Assembly (NCBI RefSeq): GCF_001483745.1
Contig: NZ_LQBL01000022.1
Location: 1-64,000 of the forward strand
Reading direction: 5' to 3'
DNA: 64,000 nt
Source: Serinicoccus chungangensis
Lineage (GTDB): Bacteria > Actinomycetota > Actinomycetes > Actinomycetales > Dermatophilaceae
Part shown: positions 1 to 8,723 of the stretch, piece after piece
How positions within the stretch are numbered: position 1 is the stretch's first letter
How the letters are laid out: the number at the start of each line of letters is the position of its first letter
Position numbers and translations under genes: made by a program
Notes under the pieces: model-generated
Told to the model about the DNA's origin: nothing
Database searches by the model: none
The model's input: the letters and a program-made list of their open reading frames with translations, nothing else

Positions 1-47
1 CACGACGAGGCCCCCGACCGGTCCATCCGGTCGGGGGCCTCGTCGTG
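1..47. terminator. Bidirectional terminator-like hairpin
   Basis: A perfect inverted repeat with 21-bp arms (1-21 and 27-47) and a 5-nt loop. It lies 6 bp beyond the stop codon of the leftward rpiB gene, so it fits a factor-independent terminator. There is no long T-run, as is usual in high-GC actinobacteria. Confidence 0.8.
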
Positions 48-53
48 CCGGTG

Positions 54-521
54 TCAGGGCAGCGGGGGCAGAGTGCCGTCCGCCTCGTAGGTGCCCATCA
101 TGTCGATGCGCCGCTGGTGGCGCGGGTCTCCGGAGAAGTCGGTGGTGAGGAAGACCTCGACCATGGCCCGCGCCTCCTCGATGCTGTGCATGCGCGCGCC
201 GATGGACAGGACCTGCGCGTCGTTGTGCTCGCGCATGAGCCGCGCCAGGTCGGGGTTGTAGGCCAGCCCGGCCCGGATGCCGGCGACCTTGTTGGCCGCC
301 ATCTGCTCGCCGTTGCCGGACCCGCCGAGCACGATGCCGAGGGAGCCCTCCTCCTGAGCGACCGCCCGGGCCGCGCGCAGCACGAAGACCGGGTAGTCGT
401 CCTGTGGGTCGTGGTCGAGGGGCCCGTGGTCGACGACCTCGTGACCCTGCTCGGCCAGCCATGTCACAAGGTCGCGCTGCAGCTCGTAGGCGGCGTGGTC
501 ACCGCCGATGTGCACCCTCAT
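54..521 (-). CDS. rpiB: Ribose-5-phosphate isomerase B
   Basis: Interconverts ribose 5-phosphate and ribulose 5-phosphate in the pentose phosphate pathway (cytosolic). The 155-residue protein has the usual RpiB length. Visible landmarks are the N-terminal GGDHAA (residues 6-11) and GGSGNGE (66-72). In this actinobacterial subtype Glu72 takes the place of the catalytic cysteine of the E. coli-type enzyme, as known for the M. tuberculosis protein. ATG start at 521. It is followed by the hairpin at 1-47 and lies 12 bp downstream of the Rv2466c-like gene, with which it probably forms an operon. The order rpiB, Rv2466c-like, divergent pepN matches Mycobacterium. Confidence 0.93.
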   Translation of the reverse strand: MRVHIGGDHAAYELQRDLVTWLAEQGHEVVDHGPLDHDPQDDYPVFVLRAARAVAQEEGSLGIVLGGSGNGEQMAANKVAGIRAGLAYNPDLARLMREHNDAQVLSIGARMHSIEEARAMVEVFLTTDFSGDPRHQRRIDMMGTYEADGTLPPLP

Positions 522-533
522 GTCCGCTCCTCC

Positions 534-1193
534 TCAGCTGAAGTCGGGACCCACGCTGCGGGTCCGCTTCATCTCGTAGAAGCCAGGGGTGCCCGCGACG
601 AGCAGGCAGCCGTCCCAGAGGCGGCCGGCGGCCTCGCCCTTGGGGGCCGGGGTGACGACGGGTCCGAAGAAGGCAACGTCCTCGACCCGCACGACCGGGG
701 TGCCCACGTCGTCGCCGACGAGGTCGATGGCCCGCTGGTGGCTGGCGCGCAGGGCCTCGTCGTGCTCCTCACTCGCCCCCGCCTGCGCCAGCGCCGGGTC
801 CAGCCCGAGCTCGTCCAGGACCTCGGTGGTGATGGTGTCGAGGTCCTCGCTGCCGCGGCCCTCCAGGTGGATCCGCTGGCCGTAGGCGTCGTACATCCTC
901 CGGCGCAGGACGTTGGCCTCGTCGTCGGGCAGGTCGGCCGTGGCGGCGACGATGGTCCGGACCGGGCCCCACGCGCGATCGAGCATCGCGCGGTAGCCCT
1001 CGTCCAGGTCGCGGCCCTCGTTGAGCACCGACAGGCTCATGACCGAGAAGGTGATCTCGAGGTCGCGCACCTCCGCCGTCTCGAGCAGCCAGCGGGAGGT
1101 CATCCACGCCCACGGGCACGCCGGGTCGAAGAACATCTCGGCGTGGGTGGTCCGACCTGTGACGGACTGGGCAGGGGACTCGTGATGCGTCAT
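534..1193 (-). CDS. DsbA-fold mycothiol-dependent reductase (Rv2466c family)
   Basis: A thioredoxin/DsbA-fold protein of 219 residues. Family members use mycothiol to reduce nitro compounds or disulfides in the cytosol. Matching features are the N-terminal FDPACPWAW (about 22-30), the internal GTPVVRV segment that places the cis-proline, and a C-terminal KRTR element. The active site reads CPWA where M. tuberculosis Rv2466c, as I recall it, has CPWC. Cys26 is kept but the resolving cysteine is alanine, which implies a one-thiol mechanism. There is no signal peptide. It lies upstream of rpiB and divergent from pepN across about 66 bp. Family assignment is firm; the substrate is unknown. Confidence 0.85.
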   Translation of the reverse strand: MTHHESPAQSVTGRTTHAEMFFDPACPWAWMTSRWLLETAEVRDLEITFSVMSLSVLNEGRDLDEGYRAMLDRAWGPVRTIVAATADLPDDEANVLRRRMYDAYGQRIHLEGRGSEDLDTITTEVLDELGLDPALAQAGASEEHDEALRASHQRAIDLVGDDVGTPVVRVEDVAFFGPVVTPAPKGEAAGRLWDGCLLVAGTPGFYEMKRTRSVGPDFS

Positions 1194-1259
1194 GCGACCA
1201 TCGTGTCACGGCATACCCTGTCCTTCAGCCGCACCCGACGTTCGACGAGGAGACTCTGC

Positions 1260-3842
1260 ATGCCCGGCACCAACCTGACCCGTGACGAGGCCGCCGCCCG
1301 CTCGGCGCTCGTCCGGACCGAGTCCTACGACGTGGTCCTGGACCTCACCCGCGGGGCGGAGACCTTCTCGACGCGCAGCACGGTGCGGTTCACCTGCTCC
1401 CGGCGGGGCGAGTCCACCTGGATCGACTTCGTGGGCCCGTCCGTGGAGCGGGTCGTGCTGAACGGCACCGAGCTCGACCCCGCCGAGGTCCTGGCCGACT
1501 CCCGGATCGCCCTGCCGGACCTCGCGGAGACCAACGAGCTGCTCGTCGAGGCGACCGGGGCCTACATGAACACCGGTGAGGGCCTGCACCGGTTCGTCGA
1601 CCCGGCCGACGGCGAGGTCTACCTCTACACCCAGTTCGAGGTCCCGGACAGCCGGCGGATGTTCCCCGTCTTCGAGCAGCCCGACCTCAAGGCGACCTTC
1701 GCCTTCACCGTCACCGCACCCGCCCACTGGCAGGTCATCTCCAACGAGCCGACGCCGGAGCCCACGCCCGCGGACCAGGGGAACGACGCCGACGGTGCCG
1801 GCACGGCCACCTGGGCCTTCCCCGCGACCGCGCGGATCTCGTCCTACATCACGGCGCTGGTCGCCGGACCGTACGACGTCGTCCGCGACGCGGTGAGCAC
1901 GCGCGCCGGCGAGGTGCCGCTGGCGGTCTACTGCCGCCGCAGCCTCACCCCCCACCTGGACGCGGACAACATCCTCGACGTGACGAAGAAGGGGTTCGCG
2001 TTCTTCGAGGAGGAGTTCGACTGCGCCTACCCCTTCACGAAGTACGACCAGATCTTCACGCCGGAGTACAACATGGGCGCGATGGAGAACGCCGGGTGCG
2101 TGACCATCGTGGAGAACTACGTCTTCCGGTCCAAGGTGACCGAGGCGATCGTCGAGCGGCGCGCCCTGACGATCCTGCACGAGCTGGCGCACATGTGGTT
2201 CGGCGACCTGGTGACGATGACGTGGTGGGACGACCTGTGGCTCAACGAGAGCTTCGCCGAGTGGGCCTCGACGACCGCACAGGCCGAGGCCACCGGCTGG
2301 ACCGACGCGTGGACCACGTTCGGCACCGCCGAGAAGGCCTGGGCCTACCGGCAGGACCAGCTCTCCTCCACCCACCCCGTCGCCGCCGACATGGTCGACC
2401 TCGCCGCGGTCGAGGTGAACTTCGACGGCATCACCTACGCCAAGGGTGCCTCGGTGCTCAAGCAGCTCGTCGCCTACGTGGGCCGGGAGCCGTTCCGCGA
2501 CGGGCTGCGCGCCTACTTCGCCAAGCACGCCTGGGGCAACACCACCCTGCGCGACCTGCTCGTGGAGCTGGAGGCGACCAGCGGGCGCGACCTGAGCTCG
2601 TGGAGCGAGGTCTGGCTGGAGACCGCCGGGGTCAACACGCTCGCGCCCGAGGTGGAGGTGGCGCAGGACGGCACCATCGCCGCGCTGTCCATCCGCCAGA
2701 CCACGCCGCCCGAGCACCCCACCCAGCGCCCGCACCGGCTGGCCGTCGGGTGCTACGACCTCGTGGACGGCGCCCTGCGCCGCACCCACCGGGTCGAGCT
2801 CGACGTCGACGGGGAGCGCACCGAGGTGCCCGAGCTCGTCGGACGCCCGATGCCCGGGCTGCTGCTCGTCAACGACGACGACCTCGCCTACGCCAAGATC
2901 CGCCTCGACGAGCGCTCGCTCGCCACGGCGCTGGAGCACCTGCGCGCCTTCACCGAGTCGCTGCCGCGGGCCCTGGTGCTGGGTGCCGCGTGGGACATGA
3001 CGCGGGACGGCGAGATGGCCGCGAGCGACTACGTGCGACTGGTCCTCACCGCGCTCCCGGGCGAGACCGACTCCACCCTGCTCCGGGTGCTCATCCAGCA
3101 GGTGAGCGCGGCTGCGCTGACCTACACCGCCCCGGAGCACCGCGAGGCCGTCGTCGCCGAGCTCACGGCGGGCCTGCGCGAGAGCACCCTCGCCGCCGAG
3201 GCGAGCAGCGACGCCCAGCTGCAGCTGGTGACGGCGTGGGCCTCCTTCGCCCGGTCCGAGGACGATCTCGCCCTGGTGCGGGGGCTGCTGTCCGGGGAGG
3301 AGAGGTTGGCCGGGCTGAGCGTCGACCAGGACATGCGCTGGACGTTGCTCACCGCCCTGGCGACGGCCGGCGCCGCCGGCGAGGAGGAGATCGCCGCCGA
3401 GCGAGAGCGCGACAACACCGCGACCGGCAACGAGAAGGCCGCGCGGGCGCGGGCCGCGGTGCCGACCGCGGAGGCCAAGGAGACCGCGTGGGTCGACGCC
3501 GTCGAGACGGCCGGCCTGTCCAACTCCGTGCTGGCGGCCATGGCGCTGGGCTTCGGGCGGGTGCACGACGAGGCGCTGCTGGCGCCCTACGTCGAGCGCT
3601 ACCACGACGTGGTGTCCCGAGTGTGGGACGAGCGGACGCACCACATCGCCGAGTCGCTGGCGGTCGGGTTCTACCCGCTCGCCGTGGCCTCGCCCCAGCT
3701 GCTCGAGGCCAGCGAGACCTGGCTGCAGGCGCACCCCGACGCCTCGAACAGCCTGCGCCGCACGGTGGCCGAGAACCGCGACGCCGTCGCCCGCGCCCTG
3801 CGCGCCCAGTCCGCCGACGCCGGCGCCCGGACCCAGGCCTAG
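1260..3842 (+). CDS. pepN: Membrane alanyl aminopeptidase (M1 family)
   Basis: A zinc aminopeptidase of 860 residues that removes N-terminal amino acids from peptides in the cytosol. Signatures are GAMEN (273-277, substrate N-terminus binding) and HELAH (307-311) followed by Glu330 in LWLNE, which gives the HExxH-x18-E zinc site. The C-terminal half is the alpha-helical domain of the ERAP1/PepN type. The open frame continues far upstream, but the ATG at 1260 is the start: it has a GAGGAG ribosome-binding site and begins the M1 beta domain. Divergent from the Rv2466c-like gene, as in mycobacteria. Confidence 0.93.
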   Translation: MPGTNLTRDEAAARSALVRTESYDVVLDLTRGAETFSTRSTVRFTCSRRGESTWIDFVGPSVERVVLNGTELDPAEVLADSRIALPDLAETNELLVEATGAYMNTGEGLHRFVDPADGEVYLYTQFEVPDSRRMFPVFEQPDLKATFAFTVTAPAHWQVISNEPTPEPTPADQGNDADGAGTATWAFPATARISSYITALVAGPYDVVRDAVSTRAGEVPLAVYCRRSLTPHLDADNILDVTKKGFAFFEEEFDCAYPFTKYDQIFTPEYNMGAMENAGCVTIVENYVFRSKVTEAIVERRALTILHELAHMWFGDLVTMTWWDDLWLNESFAEWASTTAQAEATGWTDAWTTFGTAEKAWAYRQDQLSSTHPVAADMVDLAAVEVNFDGITYAKGASVLKQLVAYVGREPFRDGLRAYFAKHAWGNTTLRDLLVELEATSGRDLSSWSEVWLETAGVNTLAPEVEVAQDGTIAALSIRQTTPPEHPTQRPHRLAVGCYDLVDGALRRTHRVELDVDGERTEVPELVGRPMPGLLLVNDDDLAYAKIRLDERSLATALEHLRAFTESLPRALVLGAAWDMTRDGEMAASDYVRLVLTALPGETDSTLLRVLIQQVSAAALTYTAPEHREAVVAELTAGLRESTLAAEASSDAQLQLVTAWASFARSEDDLALVRGLLSGEERLAGLSVDQDMRWTLLTALATAGAAGEEEIAAERERDNTATGNEKAARARAAVPTAEAKETAWVDAVETAGLSNSVLAAMALGFGRVHDEALLAPYVERYHDVVSRVWDERTHHIAESLAVGFYPLAVASPQLLEASETWLQAHPDASNSLRRTVAENRDAVARALRAQSADAGARTQA

Positions 3843-3863
3843 CCACAGACCTCAAGCCCCTTA

Positions 3864-3879
3864 CCCCCCCCCCCCCCCC
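3864..3879. repeat. Homopolymer of 16 C
   Basis: An uninterrupted run of 16 C residues just after pepN, immediately before the first 22-bp repeat unit. It lies outside any gene. Such tracts slip during replication and are error-prone in sequencing, so the exact length is uncertain. Confidence 0.9.
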
Positions 3880-3945
3880 GCACCGGACGCGCGCCCAGGA
3901 CGCACCGGACGCGTGGTCCGGCGACTCCGGACGCGTGTTCGGCGT
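3880..3945 (+). repeat. 22-bp repeat array A (three units)
   Basis: Three units carrying GCACCGGACGCG or close variants. The GGAC core starts at 3885, 3907 and 3929, an exact 22-bp step. The orientation is opposite to the array at 5162-5337, so the two arrays bracket the AbiEi-like gene as inverted repeats. The rest of the gap up to 4035 shows nothing further. Confidence 0.85.
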
Positions 3946-4035
3946 CCTGACGGGCGCTGATCCACACCCCGGTCCGCAGCCGGTCTTCATCCACAGGATG
4001 GTCCGGAAGCCTGGTCGTGCCCCCGGTCGAGACAG

Positions 4036-5139
4036 ATGCTGAGCGGCATGGACCTCGACTCCCTGCCCTCGGTCTTCAGTCGCCGGCTCGCACTCGATTC
4101 CGGTATGTCGTCCCACGAGCTCACCGAGCTGCTCCTGCTCGGTGAGATCGTGCGGGAGTCGAGGAGCTGGTTCCGCCGGCCCCGTGCCAGCCTCCAGCCC
4201 GATCAGGAGGAGTGGCAGCGGGTGCAGGGCGAGCACCTCGACCGACTGCGTCTTCAGCTGCAGCGCTTCCCCGGGCACGTGGCCAGTCATACCAGCGCCG
4301 CCCTGCTGCACGGGCTCGCCGTCACCGTCTCCCCCGACGCCCCGGTCGAGCTGACCGTCCTCGAGGGCGTGCAACGATCCCGGACACTGCCTGGCGTGAT
4401 CCTGCACCACTGCGACTCCGCGGGCACGGAGGTGGCCGTCGTGGACGGGCTGCGCACCACGAACCTGCTCAGGACGGTCGCCGACACCGCGCGCACCCGC
4501 CGGCTACCGCACTCGACGGCACTGGTCGACGACGCCCTGCGGCGGGGCATGCTGACCACGTCCGACCTGCGCAGGCAGCTCGACCTGCAGAAGCGGTGGA
4601 GCGGACGCCCCAAGGCCGTCGCCGCGCTCGCGTTGTCCGACCCGCGGCGCGAGACCTGGCTGGAGTCGTTCTCCTTCGTCACGCTGCACGAGCGCGGGCT
4701 CCCGATCCCCCTCGCCCAGGTCGACATCCTCGACGACGACGGCACGTTCCTCGGCAGGACGGACGGGCTGCAGCCGGAGTCCGCGTCGTTCTACGAGGCG
4801 GACGGGCGTGGCAAGTACTTCCTCGACCAGTCCGAGACCGTCTCACCCGAGCAGTCGGTCCGTGGCCGCCTGGAGGCCGAGCAGCGCCGGCACGGTTCGC
4901 TCTGTGGGATCGGTCTGCGTGGGGTGCGCTGGACCAGCGACGAGATCGTCGGTGACCCGGAGTCGGTGGCGAGCCGCGCGAAGCAGGTGCTCGGACCCCC
5001 ACCGTCACCAGTCCGTGGGTATGCCGTGTGGAACGGCGAGCGCCGTCGTCTTCCGTTCTCGGCGGAACGTCCGGCGGTCGACCTGGAGCAGATCTACGTC
5101 ACCCGCGGCATGCGTGAGCGGGCACGCCGTACCTCCTGA
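4036..5139 (+). CDS. AbiEi-like antitoxin/regulator family protein, orphan
   Basis: A 367-residue protein (a second ATG at 4048 is possible). It resembles the large actinobacterial family annotated as type IV AbiEi antitoxin-like: an N-terminal helix-turn-helix (about 10-60, with SSHELTELLLLGEIVRES), a central domain with SHTSAALLHGL, and a C-terminal part with YEADGRGKY that recalls DUF559/endonuclease-fold tails. No AbiEii nucleotidyltransferase toxin gene is next to it, so a toxin-antitoxin role is not supported here. It is bracketed by inverted 22-bp repeat arrays and interrupts otherwise conserved housekeeping genes, which suggests a mobile or repeat-associated gene. The function is unknown. 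Confidence 0.6.
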   Translation: MLSGMDLDSLPSVFSRRLALDSGMSSHELTELLLLGEIVRESRSWFRRPRASLQPDQEEWQRVQGEHLDRLRLQLQRFPGHVASHTSAALLHGLAVTVSPDAPVELTVLEGVQRSRTLPGVILHHCDSAGTEVAVVDGLRTTNLLRTVADTARTRRLPHSTALVDDALRRGMLTTSDLRRQLDLQKRWSGRPKAVAALALSDPRRETWLESFSFVTLHERGLPIPLAQVDILDDDGTFLGRTDGLQPESASFYEADGRGKYFLDQSETVSPEQSVRGRLEAEQRRHGSLCGIGLRGVRWTSDEIVGDPESVASRAKQVLGPPPSPVRGYAVWNGERRRLPFSAERPAVDLEQIYVTRGMRERARRTS

Positions 5140-5161
5140 CACGAGGCACCGCCACCCTGTG

Positions 5162-5337
5162 CTGAGCGCGCGTCCGATGCGGCCTGAGCGCGTGTCCGGT
5201 GCGGTCTGACCGCGCGTCCGGTGCGGCCTGAGCGCGCGTCCGGTGCGGCCTGAGCGCGCGTCCGGTGCGGCCTGAGCGCGCGTCCGGTGCGCCCTGAACG
5301 CGCGTCCGGTGCGGCCCTACCGCGCGTCCGGTGCGAC
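5162..5337 (-). repeat. 22-bp repeat array B (eight units)
   Basis: Eight tandem units of 22 bp. CTGA recurs at 5162, 5184, 5206, 5228, 5250, 5272 and 5294, with a diverged copy at 5316. Each unit carries GCGCGTCCGGTGCGG or a close variant, the reverse complement of the array A motif. The last unit contains the stop codon and final codons of malQ, so the array has grown into or provided the gene's end. Since 22 is not a multiple of 3, it is not a coding repeat. Confidence 0.92.
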
Positions 5338-7446
5338 GGCGCGGGCGATACGGCGGGCGCTGCGCCAGGTGACGAGCTCGTCGAGCAGCACGGGCTGACC
5401 CTCCGGACCGGCGAGCGGCACCCGCCAGTTGGGGTACTCCTCGTCGGTGCCGGGCTGGTTGATGACGCGCTTGTCCCCCGCCAGGTCGCTGACGCTCACC
5501 CCGAGCAGCTTGGCCGGGGTCCGCGCGAGGAAGGCGTGCAGCGCCTCCACCTGCTCCGGCACGTCGGCGCTCTCGCGGAGCAGCCCGCGCCGTCGCAGGT
5601 CGGTGAGCACCTCCTCCCGCGAACGCGCCTCCTCCTCCTGCTCGACCTCGAGCGGACGGTCCAGCAGGCCCAGCCGCGAGCGCAGGTCGATGTGCACGCC
5701 CTCGAGGTAGCCGGCCGTCGGTGGCAGGTCGTGGGTGGTGACCGTCGCGAGGCACAGCTCGCGGTAGGCCTCCGGGTCCAGCAGGCTCCCGTCGCCGTCC
5801 CAGTCACGCTCGAACCACAGGATCGAGGTGCCCATGACCCCGCGCTCGCGCAGGTAGTCCCGCACCCACGGCTCCACAGTCCCCAGGTCCTCGCCTACGA
5901 CGACGGCCCCGGCGCGGTGCGCCTCGAGGAGCAGGATGCCGATCATCGCCTCGTGGTCGTAGCGCACGTAGGTCCCCTGGAACGGCTCGGCGCCCTGCGG
6001 GATCCACCAGAGCCGGAACAGCCCGATCACGTGGTCCACGCGCAGCCCGCCGCTGTCGCGCAGGGCGGCCCGCACCATCTCGCGGTAGGGGCCGTAGCCC
6101 AGCTCGGCGAGCTTGTCCGGACGCCACGGCGGCTGCGACCAGTCCTGCCCCAGCTGGTTGTACTGGTCGGCCGGCGCCCCGACCGTCACCCCCCGCGCGA
6201 GGGCGTCACCCAGCCCCCAGGCGTCGGCACCGTCCGGGTGCACCCCGACGGCGAGGTCGGAGATGACGCCCAGCGACATCCCGGTGTCCAGCAGGTCGCG
6301 CTGCACCCGCGCCAGCTGCTCGTCGAGCACCCACTGCAGCCAGCAGTGGAACTCGACCTCGTCGGCGTGCTGCTGCCGGTATGCCTCGACCGCCTCTCCC
6401 CGGGCGTCCTGGAGCTCGGTCGGCCACTGCCGCCAGAAGGTCCCGTGCTCCTGGCTGACGGCGCACCACGTGGCGAAGTCCACGAGCCCCTGACCCTCGC
6501 GCTCGACGTAGGCCTCGAAGGCCCGCGAGCGGCGCAGCGAGCGCGGCTGCCGGAAGACCAGGCGCAGCGCGGCCTCCTTGGCCGCCCACACGGGGTCCCG
6601 CTCGATCACGTCGAGGGCGAGGTAGCGCTGGGCGTCGTCGGCGTGCCACTCGACGAGCTGGCGCTGCGCGGCGGACAGGTAGGCGACCTCCGGCACGTCC
6701 TCCACCCGGATGTAGAGGGGGTTGACGAAGCGCCGGCTGGTCGGGAGGTAGGGCGAGGGCTCCATCTCCCCGACCGGCTCCGCCGCGTGCAGCGGGTTGA
6801 CCAGGACGAAGTCGGCGCCCAGGCCGGCGGCCCAGGCCCCCGCGTCCCCGAGGTCCGCGAGGTCACCGATCCCCCAGGAGCCGCTCGACCGCATGGCGTA
6901 CAGCTGGGTCATGAGTCCCCAGGCGCGGGCCCCGTCCTCCCCCAGCCCGGCGGGCAGCCCGAGGGTGGGCGGCGTCACGACGAGCGACATCCGGGCCTGC
7001 TCACCGCCGGCCGAGACGGCCACCTCGTGCCAGCCGAGCGGCAGGTCGGTGGGCACGTCGAGCAGCACCCGACGCAGCCGGCGACCGGCGACCTCGCGCT
7101 CCTCCTCCTGCTCACCGGACTGCATACCCAGGGACCGCTCGTGGCCGTCCTCGGTCCGCAGCGTCGCCGTCGGCGTCGTCCCCGCCTCGTGGTGCACCGG
7201 CACGACCGGGTCCACCCCCTGCGCGACCACGACGACCGGCGGGAGCAGCCGGCGCCACTCCCGCTCCTGCACCAGGGCCAGCTCGCGCTCGACGAAGTCG
7301 CCCTCGACGTCCACCCCCAGGGCCTGCAGCACGGCCACGACCGTCTCCTCCGGGACCCTGGCGTGCCGCCCCTGCCAGTCCCAGAACTCGGTCGCGATGC
7401 CGTAGACGTCCGCCAGCTGGGCGAGGGCGGGGGTGCGCTGCGTCAC
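5317..7446 (-). CDS. malQ: 4-alpha-glucanotransferase (amylomaltase, GH77)
   Basis: Transfers maltodextrin segments between alpha-1,4-glucans, releasing glucose (cytosolic maltodextrin/glycogen metabolism). The 709-residue length fits the long actinobacterial MalQ with an extra N-terminal domain. GH77 landmarks include SSGSWGIGDLADL, the nucleophile region LRVDHVIGLFRLWWIP, VVGEDLGTVEPWVRDYL with the acid/base Glu, and TVTTHDLPPTAGYL. Start at 7446. The gene is isolated from the other glucan genes at 11.0-15.1 kb and 31-33 kb but serves the same pool. Its 3' end lies inside the 22-bp repeat array, so the final residues come from repeat sequence. Confidence 0.93.
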   Translation of the reverse strand: MTQRTPALAQLADVYGIATEFWDWQGRHARVPEETVVAVLQALGVDVEGDFVERELALVQEREWRRLLPPVVVVAQGVDPVVPVHHEAGTTPTATLRTEDGHERSLGMQSGEQEEEREVAGRRLRRVLLDVPTDLPLGWHEVAVSAGGEQARMSLVVTPPTLGLPAGLGEDGARAWGLMTQLYAMRSSGSWGIGDLADLGDAGAWAAGLGADFVLVNPLHAAEPVGEMEPSPYLPTSRRFVNPLYIRVEDVPEVAYLSAAQRQLVEWHADDAQRYLALDVIERDPVWAAKEAALRLVFRQPRSLRRSRAFEAYVEREGQGLVDFATWCAVSQEHGTFWRQWPTELQDARGEAVEAYRQQHADEVEFHCWLQWVLDEQLARVQRDLLDTGMSLGVISDLAVGVHPDGADAWGLGDALARGVTVGAPADQYNQLGQDWSQPPWRPDKLAELGYGPYREMVRAALRDSGGLRVDHVIGLFRLWWIPQGAEPFQGTYVRYDHEAMIGILLLEAHRAGAVVVGEDLGTVEPWVRDYLRERGVMGTSILWFERDWDGDGSLLDPEAYRELCLATVTTHDLPPTAGYLEGVHIDLRSRLGLLDRPLEVEQEEEARSREEVLTDLRRRGLLRESADVPEQVEALHAFLARTPAKLLGVSVSDLAGDKRVINQPGTDEEYPNWRVPLAGPEGQPVLLDELVTWRSARRIARAVAPDAR

Positions 7447-7585
7447 GAGGGTGGAACCTTTCGCGGGTGGACGGTCGCCCCCAGTCTCTCAGGAGAGCAG
7501 CCCCGACCCTAGCGCCGCGTCGGGGCGTCGTGCACCACGGGCGGGGATGCACGCCTCACGCCGTGGGACCCGGACAATGGGAGGT

Positions 7586-8491
7586 ATGCCGAATCTCGAT
7601 GTGCCCTTCGACTCCTGGGCGTCGACCGTGGACTGGTTGCTCGGCGCGCCGCTGCGGATCGTCCTCATCCTGGTCTTCGCGGTCGTCGCCCGCTGGGCGG
7701 CGCACCGCGCCATCAAGGGGGTGGTCGAGCGGGCAGCGACCCGCGCCGACGACCACGAGCGCTCGTCGCTGGAGCGGGTCTTCGACTCGGCGGCCGGGGT
7801 GCGGCGCGAGCGGCGCCGCCAGCGCGCGCTGACCATGGGGTCGCTGCTGCGCAGCATCGCGACCTTCACCATCGCCACGGTCGCGCTGCTGACGATCATG
7901 GCCGAGCTCGGTATGCCGCTCGCCCCCCTGCTGACCAGCGCCGGCATCGGTGGCGTCGCGCTCGGCTTCGGCGCCCAGTCGCTGGTCAAGGACTTCCTGT
8001 CCGGTGTCTTCATGATCATCGAGGACCAGTACGGCGTGGGTGACTTCATCGACACCGGCGAGGCGGTCGGCACCGTCGAGGAGGTCAGCCTGCGGGTCAC
8101 CCGGCTGCGCGACGCGAGCGGCGTGGTGTGGTTCATCCGCAACGGCGAGATCATCCGCATCGGCAACAAGAGCCAGGGCTGGGCGATGGCGACGATCGAC
8201 ATCCCGGTCGCCTACGACGAGGACCCGGCGCAGGTCATCCCCATGCTCCGCGAGGTCACGGCCCAGGTGTACGCCGACCCGGAGTGGTCGACGAAGCTGC
8301 TCGAGGAGCCCACGGTGGCCGGCGTCGAGTCGGTGTCCGGCGGCACGATGACGCTGCGCATCTTCGCCAAGTGCCGGCCCGGGGAGCAGTGGGGCGTGCC
8401 CCGCGTCATCCGCGAGCGCGCCAAGGAGCGCTTCGACACCGAGGGCGTCCGCGGCCCGCGCATCACCCCCTTCGGCGACGCCCAGGCCTGA
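7586..8491 (+). CDS. Small-conductance mechanosensitive channel (MscS family)
   Basis: A 301-residue inner-membrane channel that releases solutes when membrane tension rises. It shows an N-terminal membrane segment (PLRIVLILVFAVVARW), a charged loop, two further hydrophobic helices (SIATFTIATVALLTIMAEL and a glycine/alanine-rich pore helix), then the MscS beta domain with GDFIDTGEAVGTVEEVSLRVTRLRD and IRNGEII. The longer open frame starts upstream, but the ATG at 7586 follows GGGAGG. Monocistronic, followed by the 51-bp repeat block. Confidence 0.9.
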   Translation: MPNLDVPFDSWASTVDWLLGAPLRIVLILVFAVVARWAAHRAIKGVVERAATRADDHERSSLERVFDSAAGVRRERRRQRALTMGSLLRSIATFTIATVALLTIMAELGMPLAPLLTSAGIGGVALGFGAQSLVKDFLSGVFMIIEDQYGVGDFIDTGEAVGTVEEVSLRVTRLRDASGVVWFIRNGEIIRIGNKSQGWAMATIDIPVAYDEDPAQVIPMLREVTAQVYADPEWSTKLLEEPTVAGVESVSGGTMTLRIFAKCRPGEQWGVPRVIRERAKERFDTEGVRGPRITPFGDAQA

Positions 8492-8522
8492 GGCCGTGCA
8501 GGCCGGTGTCGGCCCAGCCACG

Positions 8523-8665
8523 CACGTGAACGCCTGAGCCGGTCCGGCCGGGCGTGTCGTCGGCCCCACCGTTCACGTGAACGCCTGGGCCGGTCCGGCC
8601 GGGCGTGTCGTCGGCCCCACCGTTCACGTGAACGCCTGAGCCGGTCCGGCCGGGCATGTCGGGGG
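8523..8665. repeat. 51-bp tandem repeat, about 2.8 copies, with GTTCACGTGAAC palindromes
   Basis: CACGTGAACGCCTG recurs at 8523, 8574 and 8625, an exact 51-bp period. Two copies begin with the perfect 12-bp palindrome GTTCACGTGAAC (8571-8582 and 8622-8633); the first has a diverged left half. The block fills most of the gap between the MscS gene and the next gene. Because 51 is a multiple of 3 it also reads as a 17-residue repeat on the minus strand, but no gene is supported. Confidence 0.9.
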
Positions 8666-8723
8666 CAGAGGGTGGCCCGGCGGTCGGGGAGAGCCCCCGC
8701 TACGGGTTTGGCACGATGGGTCG

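Noticed and set aside
1206-3734. 842-residue minus-strand open frame over pepN
   Set aside because: Shadow of pepN with arginine/glycine/histidine-rich low-complexity translation.
4036-5139. Complete AbiE toxin-antitoxin system
   Set aside because: No AbiEii toxin gene is adjacent on either side.
3880-5337. CRISPR array
   Set aside because: The 22-bp units are contiguous with no variable spacers, and there are no cas genes.
8463-8657. 64-residue minus-strand peptide of 17-residue repeats
   Set aside because: It is only the translation of the 51-bp repeat, has no ribosome-binding site and overlaps the MscS gene end.
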